Source: UBA7398 sp964597305 (GTDB lineage Bacteria > Actinomycetota > Actinomycetes > Nanopelagicales > Nanopelagicaceae). Taken from it: a stretch of DNA of 30,207 nt. Under the pieces are notes generated by a model, which had not been told where the DNA came from, made no database searches, and saw only the letters and a program-made list of their open reading frames with translations. Made by a program: the position numbers and the translations under genes. Below, piece after piece: positions 25,144 through 30,207 of this stretch. How positions within the stretch are numbered: the first letter of the stretch is position 1; each line of letters begins with the position of its first letter. The stretch spans positions 1-30,207 of the forward strand of contig CAZQWU010000013.1 of the NCBI GenBank assembly GCA_964597305.1, written 5' to 3'.

Positions 25144-25162
25144 ATGGAATAGCCTAAGGGCA
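25144..25162. promoter_or_regulatory. Symmetric divergent leaderless promoter between menB and menE
   Basis: The start codons of menB (ATG, 25143, reverse) and menE (GTG, 25163, forward) are 19 bases apart. In the middle, TAGCCTA (25150-25156) reads as TAGCCT on the forward strand and TAGGCT on the reverse strand, both TANNNT. Each is followed by exactly seven bases and then the start codon. Neither gene has a Shine-Dalgarno sequence. A reverse-strand TTGGCA at 25181-25176 could be a -35 with a long 19-base spacer; the forward -35 is weak (TTAATC, 25127-25132). Confidence 0.5.
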
Positions 25163-26122
25163 GTGAGTAATTCCATGCCAATTCACATCGATGCGCAGTG
25201 GTCGATCCCACATGCGATGAGTGCGCTTGCCGAATGTTCGGCGATTACTGTCACAACTAGCGGTTCTACTGGAGTTGCAAAAGACATCACTATTTCACGA
25301 TCTGCACTTGTGGCATCGGCTCTCGCATCAAATGAGCGAATAAATGCTAGCAAGGGTGCCACATGGTCTTTATTGCTACCGCTAACTCATGTAGCCGGAA
25401 TTAATGTTCTGATGCGTGCGGGAATGCTTGGTACTACTCCCATCGATCTTCGAATCGAGAAAAATTATTCCGATGTAGATTTCACGGCGATTGTGCCTAC
25501 GCAACTTCATCGCGCACTTACTGGCGATGATAAATTGCTTGCTCACCTTCAAGCAGCTCAATGTGTCCTTGTTGGTGGTGCACCGTTAATAGCGCAAGAA
25601 CGACTACGTGCTGAAAAAGCGGGCATCCGCCTCGTTACTACCTATGGGATGACGGAAACATGTGGTGGATGTATCTATGACGGTGAAGCACTTACAGGTG
25701 TTGAATTCAAAGTAATGGACAGCATCATTTATCTACGCGGTACAACATTGGCAGAGGTTCCACTCATAGATGGGTGGTTTCAAACTTCTGACTTTGGTCG
25801 AGTCGAAAACAACCGTCTCATAGTTGATGGAAGGCGTGATGATCAAATTATTTCTGGCGGTGAAAAAATCTCACTCTCTACAATTGAAAACGCATTGCAA
25901 TCTTACTTCTCTTCTGATTTCGCAGCTTATTCTCGTCAGGACGGTGAATGGGGTGAGATGCTCTGCGTTGCCAAGGTTTCTGATATTGACGATGGATTAA
26001 TTTCAAAATTTCTTAAAGATACTTTTGGTACTCACGCATCCCCAAAAAAGATAGTAAAAGTGAATACCATTCCACTTATCGGAATCGGTAAACCTGATCG
26101 TAAGAAACTCTCGGAGGAGTAA
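25163..26122 (+). CDS. menE: o-Succinylbenzoate--CoA ligase
   Basis: 319 residues from GTG 25163. Acyl-AMP-forming ligase that activates o-succinylbenzoate to its CoA ester. ANL-family motifs: P-loop TVTTSGSTGVAK (29-40), YGMTETCGG, the ribose-binding aspartate in WFQTSDFGRV, the hinge region VDGRRDDQIISGGEKIS, and the terminal catalytic lysine in IGIGKPDRKK. It is compact compared with the E. coli enzyme (about 450) but in line with short actinobacterial MenE. The frame is open to 25136, and ATG 25175 is another candidate; GTG 25163 is favoured because it lies seven bases after the TAGCCT box. It abuts menA with no gap. Confidence 0.93.
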   Translation: MSNSMPIHIDAQWSIPHAMSALAECSAITVTTSGSTGVAKDITISRSALVASALASNERINASKGATWSLLLPLTHVAGINVLMRAGMLGTTPIDLRIEKNYSDVDFTAIVPTQLHRALTGDDKLLAHLQAAQCVLVGGAPLIAQERLRAEKAGIRLVTTYGMTETCGGCIYDGEALTGVEFKVMDSIIYLRGTTLAEVPLIDGWFQTSDFGRVENNRLIVDGRRDDQIISGGEKISLSTIENALQSYFSSDFAAYSRQDGEWGEMLCVAKVSDIDDGLISKFLKDTFGTHASPKKIVKVNTIPLIGIGKPDRKKLSEE

Positions 26123-26989
26123 GTGGCAACTGCACAACAATGGATTGCTGGCGCGCGTCTTCGAACGCTGCCAGCAGCCATCGCACCCGTGATGGTTGGT
26201 AGCGCACTTGCCCACGACGATGCTGATTTCAATGGAGTTCTTGCTCTGATCGTCGCGCTCTCGTTACAAATTGCCGTCAACTACGCCAATGACTTCTCCG
26301 ATGGAATCAAAGGCACTGACCGAGATCGTGTAGGTCCACTTCGTCTTGTCGGTAGCGGAGTTGCAACTGCTCGTTCAGTAAAACGCGCCGCATTTCTTTT
26401 CTTTGGAATTGCTATCGTGGCAGGAATTCTCTTGGCGATTTTCACTTCATGGCTTCTCATCATTGTTGGCGCGTTCGCAATTGTTGCCGCATGGACGTAC
26501 ACCGGCGGGCCAAAACCTTATGGGTATTCCGCCCTTGGCGAAGTATCTGTCTTTACATTCTTCGGCTTGGTAGCAACAATCGGTACCTATTATGTTCAAA
26601 CTGAAAAAATAACTGTAGCAAGCGCAATTCTCGCAATACCTATTGGCGCTTTAGCGTGTGCCATTCTTACACTTAATAATCTCCGCGATCGAGAAAAAGA
26701 TGAGCTCGCAAATAAGCGAACGCTTGCAGTAATTCTTGGCGATTATCGAACTCGGCTTTTTTATGTCGTTTTACTTTTAACTGCACATATCGCAAGCATC
26801 GCGTTGTACTTTGTTACACCTGCTGCAATCGATACTCTCTTTCTCCTTCCTATTTCCGGTCGCCTCGCTCGTACGGTCATGAATGGCGCTCACGGAAAAG
26901 ATTTGATCCGCTTACTCGGAAATACTGGGAAACTTCAAATGGGATTTGCAATATTTCTTTCGATCGCATTCCTTATCGGGGTTAGGTAA
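26123..26989 (+). CDS. menA: 1,4-Dihydroxy-2-naphthoate polyprenyltransferase
   Basis: 288 residues, membrane protein with about eight or nine helices of the UbiA superfamily. It attaches the polyprenyl tail to dihydroxynaphthoate. The first aspartate-rich motif is NYANDFSDGIKGTDRDRVGP (53-72) and the second is LNNLRDREKDELANKRTL; both bind Mg-diphosphate of the prenyl donor. The start is GTG immediately after the menE TAA, with GGAGG at 26113-26117 inside the menE end. The donor is presumably made by the prenyl diphosphate synthase at 3772-4764. Confidence 0.95.
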   Translation: MATAQQWIAGARLRTLPAAIAPVMVGSALAHDDADFNGVLALIVALSLQIAVNYANDFSDGIKGTDRDRVGPLRLVGSGVATARSVKRAAFLFFGIAIVAGILLAIFTSWLLIIVGAFAIVAAWTYTGGPKPYGYSALGEVSVFTFFGLVATIGTYYVQTEKITVASAILAIPIGALACAILTLNNLRDREKDELANKRTLAVILGDYRTRLFYVVLLLTAHIASIALYFVTPAAIDTLFLLPISGRLARTVMNGAHGKDLIRLLGNTGKLQMGFAIFLSIAFLIGVR

Positions 26990-26998
26990 GATTTTTCT
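26987..26998 (+). promoter_or_regulatory. Candidate leaderless promoter -10 (TAAGAT) for the PLDc_N gene
   Basis: TAAGAT at 26987-26992 overlaps the menA stop codon and is followed by six bases and the ATG at 26999. There is no Shine-Dalgarno sequence (the spacer is TTTTCT). The box and spacing are the same as in front of nuoA. Read-through from menA is also possible. Confidence 0.42.
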
Positions 26999-27253
26999 AT
27001 GATTCGTTATCTGCCAATTATCGCGAGCGTTGCTGTACAAATTTATGCGCTCATTGATTGTGCGCGAACCGAGCAAGACAAAGCCCGTAATTTGCCAAAA
27101 TGGGGTTGGTTGTTAATAGTGATTTTTCTCGGTGTCTTTGGTTCGATTGCGTGGCTCATTGCAGGTCGACCAAAAGGACCAGGCAATAATGGTCGGAAAA
27201 AACCACGAATTATTCCGCCAGACGACAATCCAGATTTCCTCAAAAACCTTTAA
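26999..27253 (+). CDS. Small PLDc_N-type membrane protein
   Basis: 84 residues. Two hydrophobic helices (about 3-20 and 37-55) flank a charged loop (CARTEQDKARNLPKWGW), followed by a basic, proline-rich cytoplasmic tail (RPKGPGNNGRKKPR). The pattern of a helix, an ALIDC motif, LPKWGWLLIV and GSIAWLIAGRPKG is that of the PLDc_N domain, found alone in many actinobacteria and at the N-terminus of cardiolipin-synthase-like phospholipases. No catalytic HKD motif is present, so it is not itself a phospholipase. The function is unknown; a helper role in the membrane is conceivable given the respiratory neighbours. It ends 31 bases before the opposing ccsB stop. Confidence 0.85.
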   Translation: MIRYLPIIASVAVQIYALIDCARTEQDKARNLPKWGWLLIVIFLGVFGSIAWLIAGRPKGPGNNGRKKPRIIPPDDNPDFLKNL

Positions 27254-27284
27254 TCCTTAATAGATTTAAACACCGAGTAGAGAT

Positions 27285-28175
27285 TTATAGACCCGAGTAC
27301 GTGTGTCGGCCAGTTCCCCAGACATTGACGTAAACGTAATTGAATAGGAATGTAGATCCGGCAAGGAGACAGAGCCACGCAGCTTTCTTACCTTTCCAAC
27401 CAGCAGTTACACGTGCATGGAGATATGCGGCATATGCAACCCAGGTAATAAATGCCCACGTTTCTTTGGGATCCCAACCCCAATAACGTCCCCATGCTGA
27501 TTCAGCCCAAATAGCTCCGGCAATAATTGCAAATGTCCACAAAGGAAAGACAAACGCCACTAACCGGTACGACAATTGATCGAGAACGTCTAACGTTGGT
27601 AATCGTTTTGCCCACGAGTTTCTACCGCCACGAGATTCCATACGTTCCAAAATCAAATACGTAGCGGCGATCGTATTCGCTAACAGAAATACTCCACCCG
27701 AAATAATTGCAGCCGATACGTGGACAACTAACCATGTGGATTTCAGCGCTGGTACAAGCGGCGCACTTGGTCGATACAACAAGGTAATTGCAGTACCTAG
27801 GACAAGTAATACCGCAAGAGATATGGGAAGACCTAACCAACGAAGATTGTATTTTCTTAAGGCAACAAGATACGCACCAGTGAACGCAAGCGCGCCAGTA
27901 ATAGAGAATTCATACATGTTTCCCCAAGGAACTCGATGAGCTGATATCGCTCGTGCGAGAACTCCACCGAAGAGAAGTACAAACGCCAAAATCATGAGCG
28001 CCGTTGCGCTCCGCGCATATTTTTCGGTCTTCGCTCGATCAAATACCCCATTCTCCCGATCAGCGCGAACCGACCATGCTGTTTCAATTGCGAAGAGGAA
28101 AAATGAAAGCGTATAAACAAAAAGTGATGAATACACAAGGTTATTTGAGAGATACGCCCATTGCGATGCAGTCAT
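27285..28175 (-). CDS. ccsB: Cytochrome c biogenesis protein CcsB/ResC
   Basis: 296 residues, about eight membrane helices. The tryptophan-rich haem-handling WWD motif WGWDPKETWAF lies at 232-242, with candidate haem-ligand histidines His152 (VVHVSAA) and His253 (AYLHARV). With ResB it forms the System II haem lyase that moves haem across the membrane and attaches it to apocytochrome c. The frame is open to 28193, but ATG 28175 is chosen because it overlaps the resB stop by four bases (ATGA). Last gene of ccdA-resB-ccsB. Confidence 0.94.
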   Translation of the reverse strand: MTASQWAYLSNNLVYSSLFVYTLSFFLFAIETAWSVRADRENGVFDRAKTEKYARSATALMILAFVLLFGGVLARAISAHRVPWGNMYEFSITGALAFTGAYLVALRKYNLRWLGLPISLAVLLVLGTAITLLYRPSAPLVPALKSTWLVVHVSAAIISGGVFLLANTIAATYLILERMESRGGRNSWAKRLPTLDVLDQLSYRLVAFVFPLWTFAIIAGAIWAESAWGRYWGWDPKETWAFITWVAYAAYLHARVTAGWKGKKAAWLCLLAGSTFLFNYVYVNVWGTGRHTYSGL

Positions 28176-29626
28176 CGCTTCTCCTCCAACCACGCCGTTA
28201 ATTCGTTGATTTCATTTTCTAATCCATCAATCGAATTTTTTGCTAAACCTGCTATCTCAAGTCTGCCTTCTTTAACTTTAACCCAGATTCTTCGCTGCCG
28301 AGTAAAGAGTGACGTTAACAAACCGAGTATCGCGAGAATACTTCCCAGCAACGCATACTGCTTGCCCGGATCACGCACTATTTGCAGATTAACCCACGGC
28401 GTATACCCATTAAATGTGATCGTGCCCACGCCATAGGAATACGTTTCATTCAATTGCAATTCCTTAAGTCCGATACGCGTCATCTTCGAGGTATCCAATC
28501 GATATACGGATTGCGGGATTCCGTTATCCATCTGGAGATCACCTTGCCAAACTGAAACTAAGAGCCGTGGATCAAGCGCTTCGGGATAGGCCGAAAAAGC
28601 ACCTCGGGAATTACTACGCGCAATAGTCGGTACAAATGATCCTATAAAGCCAACTTGTGGATCAGCATCGGGAACTTTAATTGCGCCAGTTGATGTGAGG
28701 TTTCCATCCTGTGGCAAAAACGGGACAGGGCCATGAAAAATTGTTGAACCGTTTTTATCAGTAATGGTGACTATGGGAGAGTAACCATTCGCTTGTAAGT
28801 AAACGCGGGTACTCCCAAAAGTAAGTGGACTATTGACTTTAACAATTTTTTTCTCGGTAGCACCACCAACTTTTTGCGCAATAGTTGCAGTAAGTGTGTA
28901 ATCCATTGGTGCATTTGTCACAGGATCGTATTTCGCTACAAAGTCATCTGCTCTGATTGAAAAAGGTTGAAGCGAATTAACATTAAAGAATCGACCTGTC
29001 GTCAAATTGTCATAGCTCGTTGGCGTATTAATAAATCGTTCGCCCACATTGACGATGGCTGCACCATTCATTCCTAACGAAGAGCTTAGTGCAATTCCGA
29101 TAAGAATAATAATGAGCGAGAGATGGAATACAACATTTCCAGTTTCGCGAGAGTAACCTTTTTCTGCAGAGATATCAGTTTCATTGTGTTGTATCCGAAA
29201 TCTTTTGCGTTTCAACCATGCGGCAGCGATGTCGAGATCGTTACCATCGATCGAATGATAAAACTCCAGTCGATTGAGGTTTTTGGGGGTTATTACTGGT
29301 CTTGCTCTTACTGCTTTGCCGTGCTCCCAAGCGCGCGGAATAACACAACCAATGAGCGAAATAAAAAGTAAGAGATAGATCGCCGAAAACCATGGTGAAC
29401 CATAAACATCAAAGAGGCGAAGCCGATCTAACCATTGGGCTAATGAGGGATTCGTTGTGAAATACTCGCGAACCTTCATTGGATTTTGAGTTCGTTGCGG
29501 AAGTAAAGAGCCTGGGATAGACGCAATGCCGAGTAAAAGAAGCAATATGAGTGCAGTTCGCATACTGGTGAGTTGACGCCACAGGTAGCGCACAAAACCA
29601 CTACGGCTCAATTCAGGAGCGCTCAT
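28172..29626 (-). CDS. resB: Cytochrome c biogenesis protein ResB
   Basis: 484 residues. Three N-terminal membrane helices (about 22-43, 79-97 and one near 165-185), a large extracytoplasmic domain and a fourth helix near 430-450 (LGSILAILGLLTSLF) followed by a cytoplasmic tail give the ResB topology. The GSLLPQRTQNP segment after helix 1 is characteristic. It is the partner of CcsB in System II haem attachment. The ATG shares one base with the ccdA stop (TAATG), and the end overlaps ccsB by four bases. Confidence 0.94.
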   Translation of the reverse strand: MSAPELSRSGFVRYLWRQLTSMRTALILLLLLGIASIPGSLLPQRTQNPMKVREYFTTNPSLAQWLDRLRLFDVYGSPWFSAIYLLLFISLIGCVIPRAWEHGKAVRARPVITPKNLNRLEFYHSIDGNDLDIAAAWLKRKRFRIQHNETDISAEKGYSRETGNVVFHLSLIIILIGIALSSSLGMNGAAIVNVGERFINTPTSYDNLTTGRFFNVNSLQPFSIRADDFVAKYDPVTNAPMDYTLTATIAQKVGGATEKKIVKVNSPLTFGSTRVYLQANGYSPIVTITDKNGSTIFHGPVPFLPQDGNLTSTGAIKVPDADPQVGFIGSFVPTIARSNSRGAFSAYPEALDPRLLVSVWQGDLQMDNGIPQSVYRLDTSKMTRIGLKELQLNETYSYGVGTITFNGYTPWVNLQIVRDPGKQYALLGSILAILGLLTSLFTRQRRIWVKVKEGRLEIAGLAKNSIDGLENEINELTAWLEEKR

Positions 29627-30207
29627 TAGATCACCGGAGCAAAATCAGAGATGATGGAACGAAGCCAAGCCATTGCATCGTTCCATAAACCTAATACCTG
29701 GAGTATTCCTATAATTATTAAGAAAGTTCCACCAATCATCGTCATGATATTTCCATTGCGAATAAGAAACGTCCGCAAACTTTTTGATCGATCAAGCATG
29801 ATGCCACAGACAATAAAAGGCACACCAAGACCAAAACAATAAGCGAGCGAAAGGATCGCGCCTCGAAGAGCGTTTGCTTCTTGAAACGCTAACGTTTGCA
29901 CCGCCGCCAGCGTCGGACCAATACACGGCGTCCAGCCAAGACCAAAGAGAAATCCAAGAATCGGCGCACCGAGTAGTCCCGCCTTACTTTGCAGGCTAGG
30001 TCGCCAACTCCAAAATAATTTATCGGCGCGGAGAAAAATCACACCAAAAAATATGGTGAAGATGCCTAACACTTGAGTAAGCCAACGTGAATGTAACGCG
30101 ATATGTGATCCCAAAGAACCAAAAAGCGCGCCATACGCAGTGAAGAGAACCGCAAAACCTGCAATAAAAAGTAGAGTTCCTAAGAAGATCCGTACCCGAG
30201 ATGCACT
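29626..30207 (-). CDS. ccdA: Cytochrome c biogenesis protein CcdA (5'-truncated by window edge)
   Basis: 194 codons are visible, open from the right edge (base 30207) to the TAA at 29628-29626; the N-terminus lies outside the window. A TTG at 30114 is internal, because the residues before it (RVRIFLGTLLFIAGFAVLFT) are typical CcdA sequence. The FLFGLGWTPCIGPTLAA segment contains one redox cysteine of the CcdA/DsbD membrane domain; its partner should lie in the missing first helix. CcdA passes reducing power from cytoplasmic thioredoxin across the membrane to keep apocytochrome c haem-site cysteines reduced. Coupled by one base to resB. Confidence 0.93.
   Translation of the reverse strand, partial: SASRVRIFLGTLLFIAGFAVLFTAYGALFGSLGSHIALHSRWLTQVLGIFTIFFGVIFLRADKLFWSWRPSLQSKAGLLGAPILGFLFGLGWTPCIGPTLAAVQTLAFQEANALRGAILSLAYCFGLGVPFIVCGIMLDRSKSLRTFLIRNGNIMTMIGGTFLIIIGILQVLGLWNDAMAWLRSIISDFAPVI

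Noticed and set aside
27254..27284. Possible bidirectional terminator between the PLDc_N gene and ccsB
   Set aside because: The 31 bases are AT-rich but contain no inverted repeat able to form a stable stem.
1..30207. Mobile element, CRISPR, phage or defence-island content
   Set aside because: No transposase, integrase, repeat-spacer array, phage gene or defence gene pair is visible; apart from the nuclease gene at 605-2329, which stands alone, every gene fits core metabolism or respiration.

Overview
This window is a chromosomal segment of what looks like a low-GC actinobacterium. The base composition is about mid-forties percent GC by eye, not counted. The protein sequences and gene order are actinobacterial: NuoD, NuoB, NuoK and NuoJ read like mycobacterial orthologues, and the run ccdA-resB-ccsB / menA-menE / menB-menC-menD / menF / menG / nuoA-N / prenyl synthase is a typical actinobacterial respiratory neighbourhood. 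Tight packing, 1- or 4-base gene overlaps, short proteins and several start codons placed 6-8 bases after a TANNNT box (the leaderless pattern common in Actinobacteria) suggest a streamlined planktonic lineage such as the freshwater Nanopelagicales (acI). That taxonomic placement is inference.

Layout. 1-468 (-): GNAT acetyltransferase cut by the left edge. 470-551 (-): tRNA-Tyr(GTA). 605-2329 (-): two-domain TM0106-type nuclease. 2380-3771 (+): YajQ-family protein and RarD-type transporter. 3772-19664 (-): fifteen-gene unit read nuoA to nuoN and then a long-chain prenyl diphosphate synthase, i.e. a complete 14-subunit NDH-1 plus the enzyme that makes the quinone tail. 19701-20408 (-): menG. 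20471-21685 (+): menF. 21671-25143 (-): menB-menC-menD. 25163-27253 (+): menE, menA and a small PLDc_N-type membrane protein. 27285-30207 (-): System II cytochrome c maturation genes ccdA (cut by the right edge), resB and ccsB.

Together the genes describe one respiratory module. Chorismate is converted by MenF, MenD, MenC, MenE and MenB towards dihydroxynaphthoate. MenA attaches the polyprenyl tail made by the prenyl diphosphate synthase, MenG methylates the ring, and the menaquinone accepts electrons from NADH through NuoA-N. CcdA, ResB and CcsB mature the c-type cytochromes used downstream. MenH and a DHNA-CoA thioesterase are not in the window.

No stretch above 300 bases lacks a gene; the largest gap is about 60 bases. 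I saw no insertion sequence, integrase, CRISPR array, phage gene, rRNA or convincing intrinsic terminator. The region is mostly well-known core metabolism, and I do not claim a new defence or mobile system. The points most worth a second look are the symmetric divergent leaderless promoter between menB and menE, the GNAT start codon one base after the tRNA, the Fe-S double-nuclease protein, and a MenB of the bicarbonate-dependent (E. coli/Bacillus) type in an otherwise actinobacterial locus.
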